From Leptolyngbya sp. SIO4C1 (GTDB lineage Bacteria > Cyanobacteriota > Cyanobacteriia > Phormidesmidales > Phormidesmidaceae), in NCBI GenBank assembly GCA_010671975.1, contig JAAHIA010000134.1, forward strand, positions 1-10,932: a DNA stretch of 10,932 bases. Reading direction: 5' to 3'. A model generated the notes under the pieces. It was not told where the DNA came from. It worked only from the letters and a program-made list of their open reading frames with translations, and made no database searches. Position 1 is the first letter of the stretch, and each line of letters starts with the position of its first letter. Shown here in pieces: positions 1 to 6,209 of the stretch. A program made the translations under genes and the position numbers.

Positions 1-75
1 CCCCGTCGGCCCCTTGATGTACGGCCCCTCGTCCCCGTCGACCGCGTGCGTGCCGGCGATGTCGTCGGCGCAGCT
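1..75. other. High-GC, possibly foreign or misassembled window end
   Basis: The first 60 bases contain 45 G/C (75%), above the typical composition of the neighbouring genes. Read in the CBS gene's frame the segment gives an Arg-rich string (RRRHRRHARGRRGRG), typical of reading GC-rich DNA out of frame. Shifted by one on the same strand it gives 23 consecutive codons, all ending in G or C, beginning A-D-D-I-A-G-T-H. That third-position bias is typical of actinobacteria-like genomes and is not seen in the window's own genes. A contig-end chimera is the likeliest explanation; a real frameshift or a natural GC-rich linker are alternatives. Confidence 0.4.
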
Positions 76-520
76 GAGCTGCGGCCCCCTGTGCGTACAA
101 AGCCTGCAGTAATCGCGTGCGCTCAATTACCCCCACGAGCTGTTTGCGCTGATCAACAACCGGCAGCTGAGCCAGCCGATGGCGTTCAAACTGATCTAAG
201 ACAGCAGTCGCGGCCACCGGTCCTGTCTGCAAAGCTGACTGTGATACGGTCGCTACGGGACGGCTGATCACCTGACCGAGGCGCAGCCGCGACCAGTTAG
301 GCTGCTGAGCAATTGCCTGTAGCAGATCTTGGCCCGTCGCCACTCCTCTCACTTGGCGGCGGTGCAGCACCAATACATAGCCGATCTCAGGCGCCGCTGT
401 CTGAGCCGCCATCCGAGCTAGCACCTGGGGCAGTAGGCTCTGGCTGGAAGCGGTCAGTGGCTCAAAATCCACAATTTCGCTCCAGAAAGCATCACAGCTC
501 TGGTCAGATGGTATCGGCAA
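1..520 (-). CDS. CBS-domain pair protein, 3' end outside the window
   Basis: Minus-strand frame open from an upstream stop to the left edge. From the TTG at 520-518 it encodes about 150 convincing residues. Two CBS modules are visible. The first spans residues ~16-72 (…EIVDFEPLT…GYVLVLHRRQVRGVATGQDLLQAI). The second spans ~82-140 (LGQVISRPVATV…HRLAQLPVVDQRKQLVGVIERTRLLQAL). Each ends in the typical 'vvd…lvGvit..dLl' pattern. CBS pairs (Bateman modules) bind adenine nucleotides and regulate attached domains. In cyanobacteria such pairs often sit at the N terminus of sensor kinases or cyclases, but the effector part is not in this window, so the function is open. The start is uncertain: TTG at 520 is the longest choice, no clear ribosome-binding site precedes it, and a GTG 16 codons further in is the alternative. 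The last ~25 codons (positions 1-75) read as an Arg-rich, non-family-like tail and may not belong to this gene. Confidence 0.75.
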   Translation of the reverse strand, partial: MPIPSDQSCDAFWSEIVDFEPLTASSQSLLPQVLARMAAQTAAPEIGYVLVLHRRQVRGVATGQDLLQAIAQQPNWSRLRLGQVISRPVATVSQSALQTGPVAATAVLDQFERHRLAQLPVVDQRKQLVGVIERTRLLQALYAQGAAAQLRRRHRRHARGRRGRGAVHQGADG

Positions 521-545
521 CGGGCTTTATATCAAGGCACAATAT

Positions 546-558
546 CCCTAATTTAGGG
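546..558. repeat. Perfect inverted repeat upstream of the CBS gene
   Basis: CCCTAATTTAGGG: 6-bp arms CCCTAA/TTAGGG around one central base, about 25 bp upstream of the TTG start of the CBS gene. It lies in an AT-rich stretch (~540-615) that is the only likely promoter region for that gene. Another 8-bp palindrome, ACAATTGT, lies at 575-582. Position and symmetry suit an operator, but no regulator can be named. Confidence 0.3.
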
Positions 559-652
559 GGCGTTAGACAAACTGTTACACAATTGTTTTGATTCTTTAAG
601 TTTTGAACTATCCTCGTAAAGCTTGCTGACTGCGGCAGCCAGGACAATACCC

Positions 653-2131
653 TCAAGCACTCGAGCTGTCTCCATTGCTCAGCGCTGCTGCCATCGCATC
701 GACGACGCGCGAGGCTTCCGTAATCGACAAGCCCAGTCCTTTTAAAGCTTGACCTTTGGGCACAATCGCTCGCTTAAAGCCCAGCTTGGCCGCCTCTTTT
801 AGCCGCAGCTCCATCTGCGAGACCGGTCGCACCTGCCCGCCTAGCCCCACTTCGCCAATCAGCACCAGTTCCGGGTCGACAATGCGATCGCGAAAGCTGG
901 CTGCCACCGACACGGCCACGCCCAGGTCGGCGGCCGGCTCACCGACGTTCAGCCCACCTGACGAGGCCACATAGGCATCTAGCTTCGAGAGCGGAATCCC
1001 TACCCGCTTTTCTAACACTGCCAGAATCTGCAGCAGCCGGTTGTACTCTACCCCGGTCGCCGACCGGCGCGGCGAGCTGTAGCTGGTTGGGCTCACCAGC
1101 GACTGAATCTCCACCACCAGCGGTCGCGTGCCCTCGCAGGCCACAATGGTTGAAATGCCCGGCACCTGCTCATCCCGATTGCTCAAAAACAGCGCTGAGG
1201 GGTTGGTCACTTCTGCCAGCCCTCGGTCTACCATCTCAAATACGCCCAGCTCGTGCGTTGCCCCAAACCGATTTTTCACCGACCGCAGCAGCCGATGGCT
1301 AGCAAACCGATCGCCTTCAAAGTACAGCACCGTATCGACCAAATGCTCAAGCACCTTCGGCCCCGCGATCGCGCCCTCTTTGGTCACATGTCCCACAATA
1401 AATAAGGTAATGCTCTCTCGCTTGGCAATCTGCATCAGCGCCGACGTGCATTCGCGCACCTGCGACACCGACCCCGGTGCCGACGTCAGCGCCCCGTAAA
1501 ACAGCGCCTGAATGCTATCAACGACAGCCACGCGCGGCCGCAGCGACTCTAGCTCCATCAGGATGGTTTCGAGGTCGGTTTCGGGCAGAAGATAGAGAGC
1601 AGGTGTTTTGGCGCTTGGCGCTTGGCCCCCCTCTGCGTGTCTCCCCCTCTCCGCGTCCTCCCCGCCTTCCTTCTCCTCAATCCCGAGCCGCTGCGATCGC
1701 AGCTTCACCTGCTGACCCGACTCTTCGGCACAGACATACAGAATGGGCTGCTGCTGGGCTAGCTGATTGGCGACTTGGAGCAGCAGCGTTGATTTGCCAA
1801 TGCCTGGATCGCCGCCTACTAGCACCAGCGAGCCTGGCACGATGCCGCCGCCTAGCACCCGGTCGAGCTCTTGATAGCCTGAGCGCAGCCGCACCTGCGG
1901 ATGGTCTTCAATTTGGGTCAGGGTTTGGGCTAGGCGCGGTTTGGCTGGCGCAGCGCTCGGGCGGCGAGAAGACTGCGATCGCATGCTGGGTCGGGCGGCT
2001 TTGGTGTCAGTCGGGGCGCTGACCTGCTCTACTAAAGAGCTCCAGCTGCCGCAGACCGGGCATTTTCCAAAATATTGCGAGCTCTCAGCGCCACATTCGT
2101 TGCAGACGTAGATAGAGCGCGTTTTAGGCAT
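653..2131 (-). CDS. radA: DNA repair protein RadA (Sms)
   Basis: RadA is a RecA-related ATPase with DnaB-like helicase activity that processes recombination intermediates, promoting branch migration during homologous recombination and repair. The 492-aa product has all expected parts. An N-terminal C4 zinc finger uses C10, C13, C24 and C27. Walker A is GGDPGIGKST at 106-115. The Walker B-type strand is RVAVVDSIQ with D205. The RadA signature KNRFG is at 286-290. A C-terminal Lon-like (S16 fold) domain covers about 340-485. The start ATG directly precedes the Pro-Lys-Thr-Arg and zinc-finger sequence usual for the family. Typical RadA is 450-470 aa; the excess comes from a low-complexity Glu/Gly/Arg-rich insertion at residues 152-178, between Walker A and Walker B. 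The gene is divergent from rpaB. No convincing terminator is seen after its TGA. Confidence 0.97.
   Translation of the reverse strand: MPKTRSIYVCNECGAESSQYFGKCPVCGSWSSLVEQVSAPTDTKAARPSMRSQSSRRPSAAPAKPRLAQTLTQIEDHPQVRLRSGYQELDRVLGGGIVPGSLVLVGGDPGIGKSTLLLQVANQLAQQQPILYVCAEESGQQVKLRSQRLGIEEKEGGEDAERGRHAEGGQAPSAKTPALYLLPETDLETILMELESLRPRVAVVDSIQALFYGALTSAPGSVSQVRECTSALMQIAKRESITLFIVGHVTKEGAIAGPKVLEHLVDTVLYFEGDRFASHRLLRSVKNRFGATHELGVFEMVDRGLAEVTNPSALFLSNRDEQVPGISTIVACEGTRPLVVEIQSLVSPTSYSSPRRSATGVEYNRLLQILAVLEKRVGIPLSKLDAYVASSGGLNVGEPAADLGVAVSVAASFRDRIVDPELVLIGEVGLGGQVRPVSQMELRLKEAAKLGFKRAIVPKGQALKGLGLSITEASRVVDAMAAALSNGDSSSA
1598..1678. repeat. Low-complexity, repeat-like insertion inside radA
   Basis: This 81-bp segment encodes radA residues 152-178 (about EKEGGEDAERGRHAEGGQAPSAK). 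On the plus strand it is strongly C/T-rich, with runs such as CTCCCCCTCTCCGCGTCCTC, and contains the tandem doublet GCGCTTG-GCGCTTG at 1611-1624. The flanking protein sequence (…RSQRLGI / LYLLPETDLE…) joins smoothly as in ordinary RadA. The minus-strand wording (GGACGCGGAGAGG, GACACGCAGAGG) resembles, from memory, short interspersed intergenic repeats common in cyanobacterial genomes. Its length is a multiple of three and it contains no stop. Confidence 0.5.
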
Positions 2132-2171
2132 TGCAGTGGACTAAAGAGAATGAAAGAACGGATGAACTACA

Positions 2172-2251
2172 TTCTAGCCAATCGCGATTTTAGCCAGTTG
2201 CGATTTTAGCCAGTTGCGATTTTAGCCAATCGTGATTTTAGCCAGTTGCGA
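2172..2251. repeat. Five-copy 16-bp tandem repeat upstream of radA
   Basis: Five head-to-tail units: 2172-2187, 2188-2203, 2204-2219, 2220-2235 and 2236-2251. The consensus is TTTTAGCCAGTTGCGA. Units 2, 3 and 5 are identical. Unit 1 (TTCTAGCCAATCGCGA) and unit 4 (TTTTAGCCAATCGTGA) differ at a few positions and share CCAATCG in place of CCAGTTG. The array runs directly into a HIP1 octamer at 2248-2255. On the minus strand, reading towards radA, the units present TAAAAT or TAGAAT, a -10-like hexamer, repeated every 16 bp. The first unit ends about 40 bp from the radA start. There are no unique spacers, so it is not a CRISPR array. Confidence 0.9.
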
Positions 2252-2270
2252 TCGCGGCCCTGTTCGAGCA

Positions 2271-2313
2271 ATTCGCTTGCGAATCTTGCGTAAGCTGAGC
2301 GTACCCGTAAGCT
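2271..2313. repeat. Inverted repeat and adjacent 8-bp direct repeat
   Basis: ATTCGC-TT-GCGAAT at 2271-2284 is a perfect inverted repeat with 6-bp arms. Just downstream CGTAAGCT occurs twice, at 2289-2296 and 2306-2313, separated by 9 bp. Either could be a regulator-binding site for radA or rpaB, but no known consensus is matched. Confidence 0.35.
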
Positions 2314-2473
2314 TAAATACCTACCCTAAACTCTATATATTAAGGAATTATTGCTTTCCGAAAGAATGGTTAAAAAAAATCGTTACTATTAAATTTAGTA
2401 GTTTGTGACACTACGCTAACAACCTTAAGACACTGTTAAAGCTGAATAGATTCAAGCATTTAGGGTTTTAGAA

Positions 2474-2498
2474 AGCACCTGCAGTGCTCGTGTTTTTT
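2474..2498 (+). terminator. Hairpin plus T-tract in the rpaB leader
   Basis: A perfect 5-bp stem AGCAC/GTGCT (2474-2478 and 2484-2488) closes a CTGCA loop. Four bases later comes a run of six Ts (2493-2498), then GTTTT. The stem is short for an intrinsic terminator. It lies 85 bp before the rpaB start and points the same way, so if functional it would act as an attenuator on the rpaB leader or as the end of a short leader RNA. Confidence 0.3.
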
Positions 2499-2582
2499 GT
2501 TTTACTCTGATTAAACTTAATTTATTTAGTCTCGAACGGTAACTTTTTATCGTGCTGCGTTGAGTAGGGGGGTCAAAGACCT

Positions 2583-3311
2583 TTGGAAAGCGTTAAAGAA
2601 AAAATCCTGGTAGTCGATGACGAAGCCAGCATTCGTCGCATCTTGGAAACTCGTCTATCCATGATCGGATACGACGTTGTCACGGCAGCCGATGGCGAAG
2701 AGGCGCTTGAGACTTTTCGCAATGCAGCTCCCGATCTCGTTGTCTTAGATGTGATGATGCCCAAGCTCGATGGCTACGGTGTTTGCCAAGAGCTGCGCAA
2801 AGAGTCTGATATTCCTATCATCATGCTGACGGCGCTGGGCGATGTAGCCGATCGGATTACGGGGCTAGAGCTCGGGGCCGATGACTATGTGGTTAAGCCC
2901 TTCTCGCCCAAAGAGCTAGAAGCGCGCATTCGCTCGGTGCTGCGCCGGGTCGAGAAGACGGGCACCTCCGGCATTCCTAGCTCCGGCGTGATCACCATCA
3001 ATACGATTCGGATTGATACCAACAAGCGCCAGGTCTATAAGGGCGACGAGCGAATTCGGCTCACCGGCATGGAGTTTAGCCTGCTAGAGCTGCTGGTCAG
3101 CCGCTCGGGTGAACCTTTTTCGCGCTCAGAAATTTTGCAGGAAGTTTGGGGCTACACGCCTGAGCGACACGTCGATACGCGGGTGGTTGATGTCCATATT
3201 TCTAGACTTCGCGCTAAGCTCGAAGACGACCCCAGCAATCCTGAACTGATTCTAACGGCTCGAGGAACCGGGTACCTGTTCCAGCGGATTGTCGAACCAG
3301 GGGAAGAGTAG
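2583..3311 (+). CDS. rpaB: Response regulator RpaB (Ycf27), OmpR/PhoB family
   Basis: RpaB is the essential cyanobacterial response regulator, partner of the histidine kinase Hik33/NblS. It controls high-light and photosystem genes through HLR1 sites. The 242-aa protein has a receiver domain (1-~120) with acidic pair D12/D13, phospho-acceptor D56 (LVVLDVMMP), T83 and K105. A winged-helix DNA-binding domain follows (~135-238), with RLTGMEFSLLELL, the recognition-helix region RHVDTRVVDVHISRLRAKL and the terminal RGTGYLF. The only cysteine is C68. The start is TTG at 2583: it gives M-E-S-V-K-E-K-ILVVDDE, close to the usual RpaB N terminus, and the purine-rich AGGGGGG at 2566-2572 lies 10 nt upstream. 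The first in-frame ATG would remove the acidic pair. A 38-bp gap with no visible terminator leads into plsX, so co-transcription is plausible. Confidence 0.97.
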   Translation: MESVKEKILVVDDEASIRRILETRLSMIGYDVVTAADGEEALETFRNAAPDLVVLDVMMPKLDGYGVCQELRKESDIPIIMLTALGDVADRITGLELGADDYVVKPFSPKELEARIRSVLRRVEKTGTSGIPSSGVITINTIRIDTNKRQVYKGDERIRLTGMEFSLLELLVSRSGEPFSRSEILQEVWGYTPERHVDTRVVDVHISRLRAKLEDDPSNPELILTARGTGYLFQRIVEPGEE

Positions 3312-3349
3312 TCTGATAAAATTCTTAAAGTTTCTACAGATTCAATTCG

Positions 3350-4369
3350 ATGGGTTTGACTCGAGCACGGATCGCAGTAGATGCGATGGGGGGCGACTAC
3401 GCGCCGGCTGAAATCGTTCTAGGTGCTATCAGGGCCAAAGAAGAGCTCAATGCCGATATTCTGCTGGTGGGAGATCCCGATCAGATTAAGGCGTCGGTGT
3501 CTAGTCCAGATAGCCTGCGGCAGATTGAAATTGTGCCAGCCGAAGGCACCGTCGAAATGCATGAGGAGCCGCTGAGCGCGCTGCGGCGCAAGCCAAAAGC
3601 TTCGATCAATGTTTCCATGGAACTGGTTAAGCAGGGACGAGCCGATGCGGTGGTGTCTGCGGGTCATTCGGGCGCGGCAATGGCGGCAGCGCTGCTCCGG
3701 CTCGGTCGCCTCAAGGGCATCGATCGGCCGGCGATTGGGGCGGTCTTTCCCACGGTGATTGCTGGTAAATCTGTGCTGATCTTGGACGTGGGGGCAAACG
3801 TTGACTGCCGCTCTCGGTTTTTGGAGCAGTTTGCGCTGATGGGCAGCATCTACTCTCAATATGCGTTTGGCGTCGATCGTCCCAAGGTAGGCCTGCTGAA
3901 TATTGGCGAGGAGCCAAGCAAGGGCAATGACCTGTCGGTGACCACGCATCAGGCGCTAGCAGACAGCCAGACGGTTAATTTTGTGGGCAACGCCGAGGGC
4001 CGCGATGTGCTTTCTGGCGATTTTGACGTGATTGTCTGCGATGGCTTTATCGGCAACGTGCTGCTCAAGTTCGCTGAGGCAGTTGGCGAGGCGGCCTTAC
4101 AGATTCTGCGCGAGGAGCTGCCTCGAGGGATTCTAGGCAAGCTCGGGGTGATGCTGCTGAAGGGCAACCTGCGGCGCATTAAACAGCGCGTTGATCACGC
4201 TGAGCATGGCGGGGCGCTGCTGCTGGGCGTTGCCGGCATTGCGGTGATCAGCCACGGTAGCTCGCAGTCGCCGTCTATCTTTAATGCCGTTCGCTTGGCA
4301 CAAGAGGCCGTCGATAACGAGGTGCTCGCGCACATTCGCGCTCGCTACCAGCAGGTAACCACTCAGTAG
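3350..4369 (+). CDS. plsX: Phosphate acyltransferase PlsX
   Basis: PlsX converts acyl-ACP and phosphate into acyl phosphate, the acyl donor for PlsY, and thus links fatty acid synthesis to phosphatidic acid formation. It is a peripheral, membrane-associated enzyme. The 339-aa length is normal. Family signatures are visible in order: VDAMGGDYAP (10-19), SAGHSGAAMAA (103-113), LDVGANVDC (145-153), NIGEEPSKGND (184-194), CDGFIGN (230-236) and DHAEHGGALLLG (282-293). The start ATG places the family's conserved N-terminal strand (ARIAVDAMGGD) at residue 6; no strong Shine-Dalgarno precedes it. fabH follows after 46 bp on the same strand with no evident terminator, as expected for a lipid-synthesis operon. 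Confidence 0.97.
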   Translation: MGLTRARIAVDAMGGDYAPAEIVLGAIRAKEELNADILLVGDPDQIKASVSSPDSLRQIEIVPAEGTVEMHEEPLSALRRKPKASINVSMELVKQGRADAVVSAGHSGAAMAAALLRLGRLKGIDRPAIGAVFPTVIAGKSVLILDVGANVDCRSRFLEQFALMGSIYSQYAFGVDRPKVGLLNIGEEPSKGNDLSVTTHQALADSQTVNFVGNAEGRDVLSGDFDVIVCDGFIGNVLLKFAEAVGEAALQILREELPRGILGKLGVMLLKGNLRRIKQRVDHAEHGGALLLGVAGIAVISHGSSQSPSIFNAVRLAQEAVDNEVLAHIRARYQQVTTQ

Positions 4370-4415
4370 GTGCAACCACATCAGCCCACATCAGTCTGAG
4401 CAGGCAAAGAACTAC

Positions 4416-5414
4416 ATGGTCAAACAAACAGGATACGGGGTTGCCTTTGCTGGCAGCGGTTCTGCTGATATCAGCACAGCCCTCAGCAATGACGACCTAA
4501 GCCAGATCGTCGAGACTTCTGACGAATGGATTGCAACCCGGACCGGCATTCGACAGCGACGGATCGCAGGCGCGGCAGACTCACTGGCAACGCTTTCGGC
4601 TGAGGCGGCGCGCGGCGCGATCGCAATGGCGAACCTAGCGCCAGCTGATATCGATCTGATTTTGCTAGCCACCTCAACCCCGGACGATCTGTTTGGCACC
4701 GCCTGTCAGGTGCAGGCCGCGCTAGGGGCGCAGCGGGCGGTGGCGTTTGATTTGACGGCAGCCTGCTCTGGCTTTGTATTTGCGCTGATTACGGCGGCTC
4801 AGTTTATTCGCACCGGGGCCTATCGCAACGTGGTGGTGATTGGCGCTGACGTGCTTTCCCGCTGGGTTGACTGGCAAGATCGCACCACCTGCGTGCTGTT
4901 TGGTGACGGTGCCGGCGCGGTGGTGATGCAGGCCGCCGAGACCGATCGGCTGCTGGGGTTTGAGATGGGCAGCGACGGCAGCTTAAACGGCTGCTTAAAC
5001 CTTAACTACCAGAGCGAAACGCAGCCGCTGGTGGGCGAAGTGCAGGTGCAAACTGGCACCTTTTTACCCATTACGATGAACGGTCGCGAGGTCTACCGCT
5101 TTGCAGTTAACCGCGTGCCGGAGGTGTTAGAAAAGTCGCTGTTTCATGCCGGGCTCGATACGGCTGATATTGACTGGCTGATTCTGCATCAGGCCAATCA
5201 GCGCATCCTCGATGCGGTGGCCAAGCGGCTAAAAATTCCGAGCGATCGCGTGGTCAGCAATATGGCTAAGCACGGCAATACTTCAGCCGCTTCGATTCCG
5301 ATTGCGCTAGATGAGTGGGTGCGCTCTGGGCAGATTCAGCCTGGCGACAAAATTGCTACCTCTGGGTTTGGCGCTGGCCTCACCTGGGGGGCTGCTATCT
5401 TTGAATGGGGTTAG
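4416..5414 (+). CDS. fabH: Beta-ketoacyl-ACP synthase III (KAS III)
   Basis: FabH performs the first condensation of type II fatty acid synthesis, joining acetyl-CoA to malonyl-ACP. The 332-aa protein has the thiolase fold and the Cys-His-Asn triad: C117 in DLTAACSGF, H258 in WLILHQANQRI and N288 in MAKHGNTSAASIP. The C-terminal glycine-rich element GFGAGLTWGAA (318-327) and the N-terminal substrate region TSDEWIATRTGIRQRRIA (34-51) are also typical. Malonyl-ACP for this step comes from FabD, encoded 0.8 kb downstream. No residue anomalies were seen. Confidence 0.97.
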   Translation: MVKQTGYGVAFAGSGSADISTALSNDDLSQIVETSDEWIATRTGIRQRRIAGAADSLATLSAEAARGAIAMANLAPADIDLILLATSTPDDLFGTACQVQAALGAQRAVAFDLTAACSGFVFALITAAQFIRTGAYRNVVVIGADVLSRWVDWQDRTTCVLFGDGAGAVVMQAAETDRLLGFEMGSDGSLNGCLNLNYQSETQPLVGEVQVQTGTFLPITMNGREVYRFAVNRVPEVLEKSLFHAGLDTADIDWLILHQANQRILDAVAKRLKIPSDRVVSNMAKHGNTSAASIPIALDEWVRSGQIQPGDKIATSGFGAGLTWGAAIFEWG

Positions 5415-5450
5415 GATTAGGAGCATAGCCGATAGTTTATTGCTGCGATC

Positions 5451-6143
5451 ATGCTAAACACGCCTTCTAAAGCTCGGCCAGTTCCCCAGCTCGAAAGCGG
5501 CGATCGACTGAATCGCGATGAGTTTGAGCGGCGCTACCAGGCTACGCCAGCGCTGAAAAAAGCCGAGCTAATTGAGGGAGTTGTCTACGTGCCTGCTGCG
5601 CTACGGTTTCAGAGTCATGCTCAGCCTCACGGTAACTTAGTGGGCTGGCTTTGGACCTACAAAGTGCTGACGCCGCACGTTGAGCTAGGGGATAACCCAA
5701 CGGTCAGATTGGATGGGAGCAATGAGCCTCAGCCAGACGCGGTGCTGCTGATTGACGAGCTCGCAGGGGGGCAGGCGGCTATCGGCTTAGACGACTACAT
5801 TGAAGGCGCGCCGGAGCTAGTGGTTGAAGTGGCTGCGAGCAGCGCCGCCATTGATTTGCATGACAAAAAACAGGCCTATCAGCGCAATCGCGTTCAAGAA
5901 TATCTGGTATGGCAAACCTTTGAGTCCAAGGTGCTGTGGTTCTCTTGGCGAGAAACCGGCTATCAGCGGTTACCTATCACCGATGGCATTATCAAAAGTC
6001 AGCAGTTTCCAGGCCTTTGGCTGTCTGTGCCAGCGCTTATTCAAAACGATATGGCGACCGTCCTCTCAGTTTTGCAGCAGGGGCTCGCTTCTCCAGAACA
6101 GGCTGAATTTGTCAAGCAGCTGCAGGCGGCTGCCCAGCGCTGA
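5451..6143 (+). CDS. Uma2 family protein (DUF820, PD-(D/E)XK nuclease fold)
   Basis: A 230-aa member of the Uma2/DUF820 family, which is greatly expanded in cyanobacteria and predicted to adopt a restriction-endonuclease-like fold; the biological role is unknown. The N-terminal part has the family pattern around ELIEGVVYVPAA (39-50) and HGNLVGWL (60-67). The putative metal site is P-D96 (EPQPDAVLLI), E126 in ELVVEVAASS and K139/K140 in DKKQAYQRNRVQEYLVW, so all core residues appear intact. The ATG at 5451 is the first usable start after an in-frame TAG at 5433; an AGGAG at 5419-5423 is too distant to act as its ribosome-binding site. It sits 36 bp after fabH and 66 bp before fabD on the same strand, where most cyanobacteria as I recall them have no such gene. 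It therefore looks like an inserted passenger of the fatty-acid operon rather than a lipid enzyme. Confidence 0.9.
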   Translation: MLNTPSKARPVPQLESGDRLNRDEFERRYQATPALKKAELIEGVVYVPAALRFQSHAQPHGNLVGWLWTYKVLTPHVELGDNPTVRLDGSNEPQPDAVLLIDELAGGQAAIGLDDYIEGAPELVVEVAASSAAIDLHDKKQAYQRNRVQEYLVWQTFESKVLWFSWRETGYQRLPITDGIIKSQQFPGLWLSVPALIQNDMATVLSVLQQGLASPEQAEFVKQLQAAAQR

Positions 6144-6209
6144 TTTTTTGCTTTGCTAAAGGCCCGTTTCTTGAGACAGTAGAAAAACTGTAGTGACGTA
6201 TACTGAGCG

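Larger units (their letters stand above)
2132..2582. other. Divergent radA-rpaB control region, no gene
   Basis: A 450-bp non-coding region separates divergent radA and rpaB. The radA-proximal third holds a 16-bp tandem repeat array. The middle holds a perfect inverted repeat and a direct repeat (2271-2313). From ~2320 to 2560 the DNA is strongly AT-rich, with homopolymer runs such as the A8 near 2372, and contains a hairpin plus T-tract at 2474-2498. Several weak -10-like hexamers exist (TATATT at 2336-2341; TAAAAT and TAGAAT on the minus strand within the repeats), but none has a good -35 at proper spacing. I therefore assign no promoter. No ORF with credible coding character was found. Confidence 0.8.

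Noticed and set aside
568..590. HLR1-like RpaB binding site (GTTACAC at ~570)
   Set aside because: Only one half-site matches. The second repeat expected two bases later is degenerate. GTTACTAT near 2382 upstream of rpaB fails for the same reason.
46..591. Two short plus-strand ORFs (46-267 and 313-591)
   Set aside because: The minus strand over the same bases encodes clear CBS domains. The plus-strand products look like reverse-frame reading.
621..645. Possible radA terminator hairpin around GCTG/GGCAGC
   Set aside because: Pairing is limited to four bases and the downstream side on the minus strand is A-rich rather than T-rich.
1477..2022. 181-aa plus-strand ORF opposite radA
   Set aside because: It lies wholly inside the unambiguous radA coding region, its translation is Ala/Arg/Pro-rich low-complexity sequence, and no domain is recognisable. 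It is an antisense shadow.
2172..2251. Tandem 16-bp units as a CRISPR array
   Set aside because: Units abut directly with no unique spacers, are too short, and there is no cas gene nearby.
3419..3949. 176-aa minus-strand ORF opposite plsX
   Set aside because: It is antisense to well-supported PlsX sequence and its His/Gln/Arg-rich translation resembles no family; it is a codon-bias shadow.
6199..6204. TATACT as a -10 promoter element for fabD
   Set aside because: It is only five bases from the ATG and has no -35 at suitable spacing; it would require a leaderless transcript.
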